A stretch of 64,000 nucleotides of DNA from Alphaproteobacteria bacterium (lineage in GTDB: Bacteria > Pseudomonadota > Alphaproteobacteria > Caulobacterales > Caulobacteraceae): positions 124,001-188,000 of the forward strand of contig JAHJME010000022.1 in NCBI GenBank assembly GCA_018821435.1, in the 5' to 3' direction. Under the pieces are notes generated by a model. The model did not search any database and had not been told where the DNA came from. It saw only the letters and a list, made by a program, of their open reading frames with translations. Position 1 is the stretch's first letter. The number at the start of each line of letters is the position of its first letter. Of the stretch, positions 1 to 7,885 are shown piece after piece. Both the position numbers and the translations under genes were made by a program.

Positions 1-777
1 TACAACGAGCGCGCGCGGGAAGCCGCGGCCAAGGGCGAGCACTTCGAGCGCACCGTTCAGACCGGCTTCGACGACCGGGGCCAGGCGATCTACGAGAGCG
101 AAAAGATCCGCCCCGAGCCCATGCCTTATCTGGTCGTGGTCATCGACGAGGTCGCCGACCTGATGATGGTCGCCGGCAAGGATATCGAAGGCCTGGTCCA
201 GCGGCTGGCCCAGATGGCGCGGGCCGCCGGCATCCACTTGATCATGGCCACGCAGCGCCCGTCGGTGGACGTCATCACCGGCACCATCAAGGCCAACTTC
301 CCGACCCGGATCAGCTTCCAGGTCACCTCCAAGATCGACAGCCGCACCATCCTGGGCGAGCAGGGCGCCGAGCAACTGCTGGGCCAGGGCGACATGCTCT
401 ACATGGCCGGCGGCGGCCGCATCACCCGCCTGCACGGCCCGTTCGTCTCGGACGGCGAGGTCGAGGCGGTGGCCAAGTACCTGCGCGACCAGGGCACGCC
501 CAGTTACCTCGAGGAAGTCACCGCCGGCGGCGACGACGAGGACGAGGGCGGCGACCTTGGCCTGGGCGGCGGGGACGGGGAGGGCAACGACCTCTACGAC
601 CGCGCGGTCGCCGTGGTCGCCCGCGACGGCAAGGCCTCGACCAGCTACATCCAGCGCCGCCTGCAGATCGGCTACAACCGCGCCGCCTCGCTGATCGAGC
701 GGATGGAACAGGAAGGCGTCGTCGGCCCCGCCAACCACGCCGGCAAGCGCGAAATCCTGGTCAGCGCCGCGCCTTAG
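1..777 (+). CDS. ftsK: DNA translocase FtsK, C-terminal part (5' end outside window)
   Basis: FtsK is a membrane-anchored, septum-located DNA pump that clears the chromosome terminus and activates XerCD at dif. The reading frame is open from the first base, so about 258 residues of the motor C-terminus are visible. The Walker B strand [11 protein letters not shown] lies near residues 43-53 and is followed by the conserved [13 protein letters not shown] stretch. An acidic, Gly-rich linker (near 175-190) leads to the winged-helix gamma domain (last 65 residues, around [14 protein letters not shown]) that reads polarity sequences. Walker A and the membrane domain are upstream of the window. The stop codon overlaps, tail to tail, the stop of the UVR-motif gene. 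Confidence 0.97.
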   Translation, partial: YNERAREAAAKGEHFERTVQTGFDDRGQAIYESEKIRPEPMPYLVVVIDEVADLMMVAGKDIEGLVQRLAQMARAAGIHLIMATQRPSVDVITGTIKANFPTRISFQVTSKIDSRTILGEQGAEQLLGQGDMLYMAGGGRITRLHGPFVSDGEVEAVAKYLRDQGTPSYLEEVTAGGDDEDEGGDLGLGGGDGEGNDLYDRAVAVVARDGKASTSYIQRRLQIGYNRAASLIERMEQEGVVGPANHAGKREILVSAAP

Positions 778-1028
778 CGGGCGCGCCGCACGCCTGGTTT
801 GTGACCGGTGGTCATCGGGTCGGGCTTCTTGGGCAGCGGCTTGTTCGGGTCGGGCACATAGCGCTCCTGGCTCGATCCAAGACCCATGCGGCCGGGCTTC
901 TGTTCGACGAAATTGGTGTCGCCCGAGCGGATCCGGGCGATGGCGTCGCGCAGCGTGGCGGCGGTTTCGAAATCGCCGGCTTCGGCGGCCTGCGCCATTC
1001 GCCGTTCCAGATCCTCGATCATGCCCAT
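774..1028 (-). CDS. small UVR-motif (UvrB/UvrC motif) protein
   Basis: An 84-residue protein whose first 33 residues form a UVR motif ([13 protein letters not shown], then [13 protein letters not shown]), the helical hairpin that lets UvrB and UvrC pair and that also occurs in McsA-like and other small proteins. The remainder (about 36-84) is basic, Pro-rich and probably disordered (PLPKKPDPM). It stands alone, convergent with ftsK and divergent from lolA, with about 100 bp to lolA. No nuclease or zinc domain is present, so a role in excision repair is only a guess; a protein-interaction role is the safest reading. Confidence 0.8.
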   Translation of the reverse strand: MGMIEDLERRMAQAAEAGDFETAATLRDAIARIRSGDTNFVEQKPGRMGLGSSQERYVPDPNKPLPKKPDPMTTGHKPGVRRAR

Positions 1029-1131
1029 GGATTACCTCCGCCCTGGAACGCCATATGCGAGGCAAGCGTTGCCGCTGGCCCAAATGCCGCCCCTCTGGCG
1101 CGATACGACGTCGCCACGTTACGGAGCAACC

Positions 1132-1767
1132 ATGACCCTGACCCGACGCAGCCTGACCCTTGCCCTCGCCGCCACGCCGCTGGCGACGCCGGCGTTCGCC
1201 CAGGCTCCGCTGTCGCCAGCCGACAAGGCCCTGGTGGATCGCGCGGTGGCCTATCTGGAAGGCCTCAGCGAGGCCAAGGCGCGGTTCGTGCAGACGGATG
1301 GCCGTGGCCGCTCGACCACCGGCCAGCTGTTCATGAAGCGGCCCGGCAAGGCCCGCTTCGCCTATGACGCGCCCTCGGGCCTGCTGGTCGTCTCGGACGG
1401 CGGCGTGGTCTCGGTGCAGGACACGCGCCTGAAGACCTTCGATCAGTACCCGCTGGGCGTGACCCCGCTGTCGCTGTTCCTGGCCAAGACCATCCGGCTG
1501 GACAAGGGCGTCACCATCAGCCGCGTCGCCCGCATGGCCGACGGATTCGCGATCACCGCCCGCGACGGCAAGAAGGAAACCGCCGGCACGATCACGCTCA
1601 GCTTCACCGATACGCCGCTGGCGCTGGCCGGCTGGACCGTGACGGACGCCCAGAACCGGCCCACCCGCGTCCAGCTCCAGGGCCTGGAGCGCACCACCGG
1701 CCTGGACCGCTCGCTCTTCGTGCTGAAGGACCCCCGCCCAAAGAATCCGGGACGCGGGAAAGTCTGA
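1132..1767 (+). CDS. lolA: outer-membrane lipoprotein carrier LolA
   Basis: LolA is the periplasmic chaperone that takes lipoproteins from LolCDE and delivers them to the outer membrane. The protein has 211 residues with an export signal (MTLTRRSLTLALAATPLATP, cleavage after AFA). Its twin arginines could suit Tat, though Sec is usual for LolA. The mature part carries LolA features: ARFVQTDGRGRSTTGQLF, the KRPGKARFAYD segment and a strand-rich C-terminus. A longer frame exists upstream, but this ATG has GGAG six bases before it and starts a proper signal peptide. It lies directly after ftsK, as in Caulobacter. Confidence 0.9.
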   Translation: MTLTRRSLTLALAATPLATPAFAQAPLSPADKALVDRAVAYLEGLSEAKARFVQTDGRGRSTTGQLFMKRPGKARFAYDAPSGLLVVSDGGVVSVQDTRLKTFDQYPLGVTPLSLFLAKTIRLDKGVTISRVARMADGFAITARDGKKETAGTITLSFTDTPLALAGWTVTDAQNRPTRVQLQGLERTTGLDRSLFVLKDPRPKNPGRGKV

Positions 1768-1824
1768 CGCGGCCCGCAAAAGTGTGCCCAAAGCAACACA
1801 TGCAAGCTTTAGTGCGAAAGACCT

Positions 1825-1853
1825 TTGACATTCTGTCATAGTGTGGCGATATT
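1825..1853 (+). promoter_or_regulatory. sigma-70 type promoter between lolA and xthA
   Basis: TTGACA at 1825-1830, a 17-base spacer, then GATATT at 1848-1853. The -35 is a perfect consensus and the -10 matches four of six. Predicted start of transcription is near 1860. It drives either a small RNA ending at the terminator at 1944-1978 or a leader of xthA. Confidence 0.5.
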
Positions 1854-1860
1854 ATCACTA

Positions 1861-1978
1861 CGTCGTCGGCGCGCCGGTCGTGTCGACGAAACCCGTGCCG
1901 GAACCTATCCCCTCCCGGCGGCGGCATGAGAGACAACTCTTACAGCCCGGGCGCACGCCATGCGCCCGGGCTTTCTTT
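1861..1978 (+). ncRNA. candidate small RNA (or attenuator leader of xthA)
   Basis: A stretch of about 118 bases bounded by a good promoter (1825-1853) and a perfect-stem intrinsic terminator (1944-1978), lying wholly in the gap between lolA and xthA. It holds a mini-frame at 1926-1985 (ATG to TAG, 19 codons) whose codons span the terminator stem, so it is either a leader peptide or chance. No known RNA family was recognised. The alternative is a transcription attenuator for xthA, which starts 17 bases after the T-tract. Confidence 0.35.
1944..1978 (+). terminator. intrinsic terminator upstream of xthA
   Basis: A perfect 12-bp stem (1944-1955 with 1961-1972, sequence AGCCCGGGCGCA) with a 5-base loop, followed by TTTCTTT on the plus strand. 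It is the clearest intrinsic terminator in the window and sits before, not after, a recognised gene. Confidence 0.8.
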
Positions 1979-1994
1979 CGTCTAGAAAGCCCCG

Positions 1995-2801
1995 ATGCGA
2001 CTTCGAATCTGCACGTGGAACGTGAACTCCGTCCGGCTGCGCGCGGAGCAGGCGGCCCGCTTCGTCCAGGAACAGGCGCCGGACATCCTGTGCCTGCAGG
2101 AGATCAAGTGCCGCGAAGGCGAGTTCCCGGTGAATGCCTTCAAGGAGATGGGCCTGCCCTATCTCAAGATCGCCGGGCAGAAGGGCTGGCACGGGGTGGC
2201 CATCGCCTCGCGCCTGCCGATCGAGGACGCGCCCGCGCTGGACGTCTGCCGCGAGAAGCACGCCCGCTGCGTCGGCGGCATGATCGCCGGCGTCGAGGTC
2301 CACAACTTCTACATCCCGGCCGGCGGCGACACGCCTGATCGGGTCGAGAACGCGAAGTTCGACCACAAGCTGGATTTCTACGAGAAGCTGACCGCCGAAC
2401 TGGGCAAGCGCGATCCGAAAGCGCCGCTGGCCCTGGTCGGCGACCTGAACGTGGCCCCCGGCGAATTCGACGTCTGGAACCACAAGTACATGTCCAAGGT
2501 CGTCAGCCACACGCCGGTGGAGATCGAGGCGTTCCGCAAGCTGGAAGCCTCGCTGGGCTTCATCGACCTGATGCGCGAAGCGACGCCGGAGCCGCAGAAA
2601 CTGGCGTCCTGGTGGAGCTACCGCGCCGCCGACTTCCGCCAGTCGAACCGCGGCCTGCGCCTGGACCACATCCTGGTGACGCCGGGCCTGAGGGACGCCG
2701 CCTACCGCCTGGGCGCCCCGGCGACCCGCATCCACGACGACGTTCGGGGCTGGGAACGGCCGTCAGACCACGCGCCGGTGAGCGCGGATCTGGTGCTGTA
2801 A
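1995..2801 (+). CDS. xthA: exodeoxyribonuclease III
   Basis: A 268-residue AP endonuclease / 3'-5' exonuclease of the ExoIII (EEP) family, used in base-excision repair in the cytoplasm. Signatures in order: TWNVNSVRLR (residues 7-16), LCLQEIKC with the metal-binding Glu (near 33-40), GDLNVAPGEFD (near 149-159), LRLDHILVTP (near 222-231) and the terminal WERPSDHAPV with catalytic Asp-His. Length is normal for the family. It is preceded closely by an intrinsic terminator and followed by a palindromic repeat before the convergent cenR-like gene. Confidence 0.95.
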   Translation: MRLRICTWNVNSVRLRAEQAARFVQEQAPDILCLQEIKCREGEFPVNAFKEMGLPYLKIAGQKGWHGVAIASRLPIEDAPALDVCREKHARCVGGMIAGVEVHNFYIPAGGDTPDRVENAKFDHKLDFYEKLTAELGKRDPKAPLALVGDLNVAPGEFDVWNHKYMSKVVSHTPVEIEAFRKLEASLGFIDLMREATPEPQKLASWWSYRAADFRQSNRGLRLDHILVTPGLRDAAYRLGAPATRIHDDVRGWERPSDHAPVSADLVL

Positions 2802-2811
2802 AAAAATTTCT

Positions 2812-2927
2812 CTCCCATCGGGGGATGGGGGATCACGAAGCGGTGGAGGGGGTCATCCCCGCCTTTTGAGCGGACCCCCTCAGTCGGCATTCGCCGACAG
2901 CTCCCCCCCAAAGGGGGGCAATAGAAA
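2812..2927. repeat. family A palindromic intergenic repeat (imperfect copy)
   Basis: Contains GACCCCCTCAGTCGGCATTC with the complementary GCCGACAGCTCCCC arm, plus a second part-copy in the opposite sense (GGATGGGGGATCACGAAGCG). It fills the gap between the convergent xthA and cenR genes. The same core recurs near 17.9, 21.3-21.6, 23.8, 25.4, 30.8, 32.2, 35.2 and 39.45 kb. Confidence 0.8.
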
Positions 2928-2928
2928 A

Positions 2929-3612
2929 CTAAGGCGCCAGCTTGTACCCGCCCTGCTCGGTCAGCAGCAGGCGGGCGTTCGCGGGATCGGGCTCGATCTT
3001 CTGGCGTAGCCGGTAGACGTGGGTTTCCAGCGTGTGGGTGGTGACGCCGGCGTTGTAGCCCCAGACCTCGGCCAGCAGCTCCTCGCGCGACACGGCCTTT
3101 TCGCCGGCGCGGTAGAGGTACTTGAGGATGTTGGTCTCTTTTTCCGTCAGCCGGATCTTCTTGCCCTTGTCGTCCACCAGCACCTTGGCGGCCGGGCGGA
3201 ATTCATAGGCGCCCAGGCGGAAGATCGCGCCTTCCGAGTGTTCGTAGTCGCGAAGCTGGGCGCGGATACGGGCCAGCAGCACGGCGAACTTGTAGGGCTT
3301 GGTGACGTAGTCGTTGGCCCCGCTTTCCAGTCCCAGGACGGTGTCGTCGTCGGTGGCGGCGGCGGTCAGCATGATCACCGGCGTGGTCACCCCGTCGTCG
3401 CGCATGCGCTTGCACGCCTCGCGGCCGTCCATGTCGGGAAGATCGACGTCCAGCAGGATCAGGTCGGGCTTGGCGTCCCGCGCCTGGCGGATGCCTTCGC
3501 CCGCGGTCTCGGCCTCGACGGTGTCGAAGGCTTCGGCCTGGAGCTGTTCGGCGATCGCTCCGCGGAGGTCCTGGTCGTCATCGACGATGAGGAGGGTCTT
3601 GCGTTGAGCCAT
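2929..3612 (-). CDS. cenR: OmpR/PhoB-family response regulator, CenR-like
   Basis: A 227-residue two-component regulator. Receiver domain: acidic pocket DDD at residues 11-13, phospho-accepting Asp in ILLDVDLPDMDG (near 53), Thr in MLTAAAT and Lys in YVTKPYK. C-terminal winged helix (about 130-227) with LTEKETNILKYLYRAG and THTLETHVYRLRQKI. In Caulobacter the regulator at this position, between xthA and an L,D-transpeptidase gene, is CenR, the essential cell-envelope regulator paired with the unlinked kinase CenK. No kinase lies nearby here either, which fits. The ATG at 3612 was chosen because the conserved receiver strand starts at once; the frame continues upstream without a receiver motif. 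The symbol rests on context plus sequence. Confidence 0.85.
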   Translation of the reverse strand: MAQRKTLLIVDDDQDLRGAIAEQLQAEAFDTVEAETAGEGIRQARDAKPDLILLDVDLPDMDGREACKRMRDDGVTTPVIMLTAAATDDDTVLGLESGANDYVTKPYKFAVLLARIRAQLRDYEHSEGAIFRLGAYEFRPAAKVLVDDKGKKIRLTEKETNILKYLYRAGEKAVSREELLAEVWGYNAGVTTHTLETHVYRLRQKIEPDPANARLLLTEQGGYKLAP

Positions 3613-3666
3613 GCGCGGCAACAAACACCATCTGAGCGGTTCGCCGCAAAGAGTTTCGAGGTTCCC

Positions 3667-4173
3667 GTGATCTTCGTAGCGACATCGGACGGCTGGCTGG
3701 ACATCGGCGAACGCAAGGTGCGCTGCGCGTTGGGGCCTGCCGGCGTGGTCTCCGCCGCCGCCAAACGGGAGGGGGACGGCGCCTCGCCCGCGGGGGTCTG
3801 GCCGATCCGCGAGGTGATCTATCGTCCCGACCGGGGACCGCCGCCCGCCTGCGAGCTGCGCGTGCGGGCGATGACCGAGGACGACGGCTGGTGCGACGAC
3901 CCCGCGGACCCCGAGTACAACCGCCAAGTCAAACTGCCGTATACGGCCAGCGCCGAGCGGCTTTGGCGGGACGACGCGGTCTATGACATCATCGTGATCC
4001 TGGGTCACAACGACGATCCGCCGGTGGCCGGGATGGGCTCGGCGATCTTCCTGCACATCTGCCGGCCCGGCTATCCGCCCACCGAGGGCTGCGTCGCGGT
4101 GATGCGCAGCGACCTCGAAGAGATGCTGGACATCGCGCGGCCGGGCGACGCGGTGGAGATCCGCGCCGCATGA
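3667..4173 (+). CDS. L,D-transpeptidase (YkuD) family protein
   Basis: A 168-residue YkuD-domain protein. YkuD enzymes make 3-3 peptidoglycan cross-links or attach lipoproteins to peptidoglycan through an active-site Cys. Visible motifs are IIVILGHNDDPP, GSAIFLHICRP with the conserved His, and PTEGCVAV with the catalytic Cys (the usual SHGC has become TEGC). The start is GTG with GAGG five bases upstream, 54 bases from the divergent cenR start. No signal peptide or membrane segment is visible, which is odd for a periplasmic enzyme and is seen in a recognised subgroup of YkuD proteins. It overlaps the next gene by ATGA, so the two are probably co-translated. Confidence 0.8.
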   Translation: MIFVATSDGWLDIGERKVRCALGPAGVVSAAAKREGDGASPAGVWPIREVIYRPDRGPPPACELRVRAMTEDDGWCDDPADPEYNRQVKLPYTASAERLWRDDAVYDIIVILGHNDDPPVAGMGSAIFLHICRPGYPPTEGCVAVMRSDLEEMLDIARPGDAVEIRAA

Positions 4174-4844
4174 GCGCACCACCGCTTCGCCAGCGGCTGA
4201 CCGGCGGCGAGCTGGCCCGTCATCGCCATGCCGAAGGCTACCTGGCTGTGGTGCTGGCCGGCGGCTACGAGGAGGCCGGCGAGGGTGGACGGCGTCAGGT
4301 GGCGCCGGGCGACGTCATCGTCCATCACGCCTTCGAGGCGCACATGAACCGCGTGCCGGGTCGCGGCGCGGTGGTCTTGAACCTGCCCCTGCTGGCGCGC
4401 TTTCCGGCAAGCTTCGGTCGTATCGCCGATCCCGACGCGATCGCCCGGGTGGCCGAGCGCGATCCCTTGGCGGCGTTCGGGGTGCTGGAAGCCACCTTCG
4501 CGCCCGTGTCGGCGGCGGACACCGACTGGCCCGACGACCTGGCCCGCCTGCTCGCGGCCGAACCCGCCAGCCTGCAGGCCTGGGCCGAGGCGCGGGGCCT
4601 GTCGGCCGAGCATCTGTCCCGAGGATTCCGCAAGGTCTTCGGGGTCGCGCCCCAACGCTTCGGACTGGAGGCCCGCGCCCGCGCCGCCGCGGCCGACGCC
4701 GCGACCACCGGCGCCGCCCTGGCCAGCATCGCCTTCGACCGCGGGTTCGCCGATCAGGCGCACATGACCCGGGCCGTGGCCGCCGTGACGGGACGCACCC
4801 CCGGCGCCTGGCGGATATCAAGCCCGTTCAAGACCCCGGCCTGA
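4170..4844 (+). CDS. AraC-family transcriptional regulator
   Basis: A 224-residue AraC/XylS-type regulator. The N-terminal half is cupin-like (RHRHAEGYLAVVLAGGY, then APGDVIVHHAFEAH with metal- or ligand-type His residues). The C-terminal half has two helix-turn-helix units: QAWAEARGLSAEHLSRGFRK with FGVAPQRF, and IAFDRGFADQAHMTRAVAAV with TGRTPGAWR. It overlaps the transpeptidase gene by four bases (ATGA). Its ligand and targets cannot be told from sequence; the neighbouring exported protein 20 bases downstream is a candidate partner. Confidence 0.88.
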   Translation: MSAPPLRQRLTGGELARHRHAEGYLAVVLAGGYEEAGEGGRRQVAPGDVIVHHAFEAHMNRVPGRGAVVLNLPLLARFPASFGRIADPDAIARVAERDPLAAFGVLEATFAPVSAADTDWPDDLARLLAAEPASLQAWAEARGLSAEHLSRGFRKVFGVAPQRFGLEARARAAAADAATTGAALASIAFDRGFADQAHMTRAVAAVTGRTPGAWRISSPFKTPA

Positions 4845-4864
4845 GCGCCCGCCATCTGTCGGGC

Positions 4865-5998
4865 ATGAACCGACGCCAACTCCTGCTGACCACCCTGGCC
4901 GCCGCCGCGCCGCTGCCCGCCTTCGCCGCCATCCGCACCCAGTGGAAGGTCCGGGGCTCGGAGGGCTTCGATGCGCTATGCTTCCTGGGTCCGCTCGCCG
5001 GCAAGCCGCTGTACACCCGCTATTACGAGACCGAGCTGGCCGAGTTCCGGCCCAGGTTCCCCGCCACGGCCCAGGCCGCGCTGGACCGGCTGCAGACGGC
5101 GGCCGACGCCGCGAGTTCGCTGCTGGCCCCCGGGCTCTGCACCATGCTGTCGGCGGCTCCTGACGCGACCCTGGACGAGGTGATCCTGGCCGTGCGCGAG
5201 GCGGAGACCCGCGTCCTGCCCGCCTACCGGGCCAGCGAATACTGGAATCAGGAAAGTTGGGACGGCTTCCTCGCCGGTCGCGCCGACCTGCTGGTGGTGC
5301 TGGGCGGCCTGCGCGAGGCCGGGTTCCCCGACGTCCGCCGCCGCCTCATCCAGCCGAAGCTGGAGCCGAGGATCGCGGCGCTGTCCGCACGCCTCGCGAC
5401 CCTGGACGTCATCGCCGAGCAGGAACGGTTGATCGGCCGCAAGCTGGAGCCCGGCATCGAGATCGTCCTGCTGTGGTTCTCCAAGCCGCACGGCGTGCGC
5501 ATCCAGGGCCAGCGGTTCCTCAGCCATGTGGACTATCCCGACGCGCTGACGGTTCGCATCGCCGGCCACGAGATCCTGCACCCCCCATTCCCGATGGAAG
5601 GCCCGACGGCCAAGGCGGCCATCGCCGTGCTGGACGCCGATCCCCTGCTGGTGCGCGTGCTGAAGGAGCACGACCCTGCGTTCGGCTACAACACCATGGA
5701 AGGCATCCTCAACGAGGACACCGTCCAAGCCCTGGACCAGATCATCGCCGAGCGGCTTGGCGTCGCGATCCCGCCCGCGCAACGCTGGGCCAAGGCGGAC
5801 GACGGCATGCACATCCTGGCGGCCGGGCTGTACGGGACGCTGAAGGCCGAGGGCTACGACCGCACCGGCGGCGATGTCGAGACCTGGATGGCCGGGGCGG
5901 TGAAGGCCGGGAAACTGGGGCCGGCTCGCCTGCACGCCGCCGCATCGAAGGTGCTGGAGGTCCCGGTGGACCAGCTCTGGCCCAGGCCTAAGACCTGA
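4865..5998 (+). CDS. exported protein of unknown function with HExxH motif
   Basis: A 377-residue protein not assigned to a named family. It begins with a signal sequence (MNRRQLLLTTLAAAAPLPAF) whose NRRQLLL resembles a Tat motif. Near residue 238 it has GHEILHPPF, an HExxH zinc-protease signature; an acidic helix downstream (ILNEDTVQALDQII) could supply a third metal ligand, as in gluzincins. The body is rich in helices and has no transmembrane segments. It follows the AraC regulator by 20 bases in the same direction and overlaps the yggS stop tail to tail by 11 bases. The protease role is inference from one motif. Confidence 0.7.
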   Translation: MNRRQLLLTTLAAAAPLPAFAAIRTQWKVRGSEGFDALCFLGPLAGKPLYTRYYETELAEFRPRFPATAQAALDRLQTAADAASSLLAPGLCTMLSAAPDATLDEVILAVREAETRVLPAYRASEYWNQESWDGFLAGRADLLVVLGGLREAGFPDVRRRLIQPKLEPRIAALSARLATLDVIAEQERLIGRKLEPGIEIVLLWFSKPHGVRIQGQRFLSHVDYPDALTVRIAGHEILHPPFPMEGPTAKAAIAVLDADPLLVRVLKEHDPAFGYNTMEGILNEDTVQALDQIIAERLGVAIPPAQRWAKADDGMHILAAGLYGTLKAEGYDRTGGDVETWMAGAVKAGKLGPARLHAAASKVLEVPVDQLWPRPKT

Positions 5999-6644
5999 CC
6001 CCGAACACCGCCGAGCCGACGCGCACGCTGGTGGCGCCGAAGCGGACCGCCGTCTCGAAGTCACCACTCATGCCCATGGACAACTTCGCCAGGCCGTTGC
6101 GCGCGGCGATCTTGCGCAACAGGGCGAAGTGCGGCCCGGCCGGCTCGTCGGCGGGCGGAATGCACATCAGCCCCTCGGGCTGGAGGCCGAAGGTCGCGCG
6201 GCAGGCGGCGATGAAGGCGTCGGCCTCGGCGGGGATCACGCCCGCCTTCTGCGCTTCCTCGCCGGTGTTCACCTGGACGTAGATGCGGGGACTGCGGCCC
6301 TGGCGCTGGACTTCCTCGGCCAGCACCCGGGCCAGCTTCTCGCGGTCCACGGTTTCGATGACGTCGAAGAACGCCACGGCCTCCTTGGCCTTGTTACTCT
6401 GCAGGGGGCCGATCAGGTGCAGCGTCAGGCCGTCCGCGCGGCCGTCCCAGCGGGCCATGGCGTCCTGCACCCGGTTCTCGCCGAACACCCGTTGCCCGGC
6501 CGCCAGCACCGGCTCGACGGCCTCCCACGGCTGCTGCTTGGAGACCGCGACCAGGGTCACGTCCGCCGGATCGCGCCCAGCGGCTTGCGCGGCGCGGGCG
6601 ATCCGGGCCACGACATCGGCATAGGCATCGGGAGCGATCGACAT
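5988..6644 (-). CDS. yggS: YggS-family pyridoxal-phosphate homeostasis protein
   Basis: A 218-residue PLP-binding single-domain TIM barrel of the YggS/PROSC family, a cytoplasmic protein that buffers PLP and affects amino-acid pools. Signatures are TLVAVSKQQPWEAVE with the PLP-linking Lys, VFGENRVQDAMAR, LHLIGPLQSNKAKEAV, VNTGEEAQKAG, LSMGMSGDFETAV and the ending RVGSAVFGVR. The frame runs upstream, but family alignment supports the ATG at 6644. It overlaps the exported HExxH gene tail to tail. Confidence 0.92.
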   Translation of the reverse strand: MSIAPDAYADVVARIARAAQAAGRDPADVTLVAVSKQQPWEAVEPVLAAGQRVFGENRVQDAMARWDGRADGLTLHLIGPLQSNKAKEAVAFFDVIETVDREKLARVLAEEVQRQGRSPRIYVQVNTGEEAQKAGVIPAEADAFIAACRATFGLQPEGLMCIPPADEPAGPHFALLRKIAARNGLAKLSMGMSGDFETAVRFGATSVRVGSAVFGVRS

Positions 6645-6741
6645 CTCGGACTTCTGGACCCTTCGGCGGACAGCCCGGCTTCTACCGAGGCGCAGGTCCC
6701 TGCGGAAGGCCCTGCCGGCGCTGCTGTTCTTCACCGATCCG

Positions 6742-7245
6742 GTGCGGACCCCCGATCCGGAGGCCGTGGCGGCCACGCTCCCGTGCGGCGCGGCCATCGT
6801 CTATCGCCATTTCGGGGCCGGCGACGCCGAGGCGCGCGCCCGGCGGCTGAAGGTCATCGCCCGCGCGCGGGGCCTCAAGCTGCTGATCGGCCAGGATATC
6901 GCCCTGGCGGCGCGCATCGGCGCGGACGGCGTCCACCTGCCCGAGCGCCTAGCGCACTGCGCCCCGGCCATCCGCCAGATGCAGCCCGGCTGGATCGTCA
7001 CCTCGGCGGCCCATTCCCTGGCCGCCGCGCGGGCCAGCCGGGCGGACGCCGTGGTGATCTCCACGGCCTTCCCTTCGAAGAGCACCTCGGCGGGCGCGGC
7101 GCTTGGCTCGATCCGGCTGGCGGCCCTGGTCCGCGCCGCGGGGCGGCCGGCCTATGCGCTGGGGGGCGTGAACGAAAAAACGGCCCGGCATCTGCTGGAC
7201 GCGGGCCTGGTCGGACTGGCGGCCGTGGAGGGCCTTAGAACTTGA
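6742..7245 (+). CDS. thiE: thiamine-phosphate synthase ThiE/TenI-like protein
   Basis: A TIM-barrel protein of the ThiE/TenI family (ThiE joins the pyrimidine and thiazole moieties to make thiamine phosphate). Visible are LIGQDIALAARIGADGVHLP, AVVISTAFPSKSTSAG at the phosphate-binding end and PAYALGGVNEKTARHLL. At 167 residues from the GTG used here it is short. Codons just upstream, in frame, encode ALLFFTDPVRTPDPE, the conserved first strand, so the true start is probably further left, although no ATG, GTG or TTG exists there. The barrel lacks some usual ThiE residues, so a TenI-like or divergent ThiE is possible. No TPP riboswitch was seen. It converges on the ntrZ-like gene. Confidence 0.7.
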   Translation: MRTPDPEAVAATLPCGAAIVYRHFGAGDAEARARRLKVIARARGLKLLIGQDIALAARIGADGVHLPERLAHCAPAIRQMQPGWIVTSAAHSLAAARASRADAVVISTAFPSKSTSAGAALGSIRLAALVRAAGRPAYALGGVNEKTARHLLDAGLVGLAAVEGLRT

Positions 7246-7618
7246 AGGCGGTCTCGAGCCGAACTTTCGGCTGGTCGGCCGGGCGCGACTGGTTGCGGCG
7301 CGGCGTCAGGTCCTGTTCGCCCAGCGCCACCGAACCGCCGACCCGCACCGAGGGCGTGATCCGGAAGTAGGCGCCGGCCGACACGTCGTTCGGCGCCGTG
7401 GGGCGGCCGTCGGACTGCTGAACGTCGAGGGTGAAGCCGAAACGGCCCTTGGACGCGTCCAGCTTCATATTGCGGCCGGCGATGGGGTTCATCGGCTCGG
7501 ACTTCACGGTGAAGTCCATGGGCTTGGTCGCCGGCTTGTCGGCCGCATACGCGCTGCCGCCCACCGCGCTCAACAGCGCGGCTGCAACAATCACGACGCT
7601 CATGCGGCGCTTCGACAT
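7235..7618 (-). CDS. ntrZ: small periplasmic protein, NtrZ-like
   Basis: A 127-residue protein with a Sec signal peptide (MSKRRMSVVIVAAALLSAVG, cleavage after AYA), leaving about 100 mature residues ending RLETAFKF. The C-terminal half is strand-like with a terminal aromatic Phe, as in small outer-membrane or periplasmic beta proteins. Its position between a thiE-like gene and a DUF3576 lipoprotein gene, two genes upstream of leuS, matches the place in Caulobacter of ntrZ, reported as a periplasmic modulator of the NtrY-NtrX signalling system. The name rests mainly on this synteny. No ntrY or ntrX gene is in the window. Confidence 0.6.
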   Translation of the reverse strand: MSKRRMSVVIVAAALLSAVGGSAYAADKPATKPMDFTVKSEPMNPIAGRNMKLDASKGRFGFTLDVQQSDGRPTAPNDVSAGAYFRITPSVRVGGSVALGEQDLTPRRNQSRPADQPKVRLETAFKF

Positions 7619-7885
7619 GACAACCTATATGGCCCCAACGGTCTGCAATTGCGACCTGACCCGAAAGTGCAGCTTCGCGATTGCCATCGCATTAAGGGCC
7701 GCGAAGTTCCCGGGTCAACGGGACTCACCCCCGAAGAGTTCACTCTGTGACCAGATGCTTGGCTTGTGTGGCGATACGGCCACGCGATTCCTGTTTGGCG
7801 ACCTGCACCGCATTGTTATAGAGGCACCCGGCGCGGGGTGGCGCCGTGGCGCTTGCGCCGCGGAAAAGTATGGAGACGGATACAT

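Noticed and set aside
1926..1985. A 19-codon peptide gene before xthA
   Set aside because: Half its codons are the terminator stem and it has no clear ribosome-binding site; kept only as a leader-peptide possibility.
2012..2021. CACGTGGAAC in xthA as a parS half-site
   Set aside because: One mismatch in the half-site and nothing on the other side; 25 kb from the origin.
7619..7885. A regulatory RNA between the ntrZ-like and DUF3576 genes
   Set aside because: Two GANTC sites occur but I could not find a stable hairpin or a clear promoter pair to support it.
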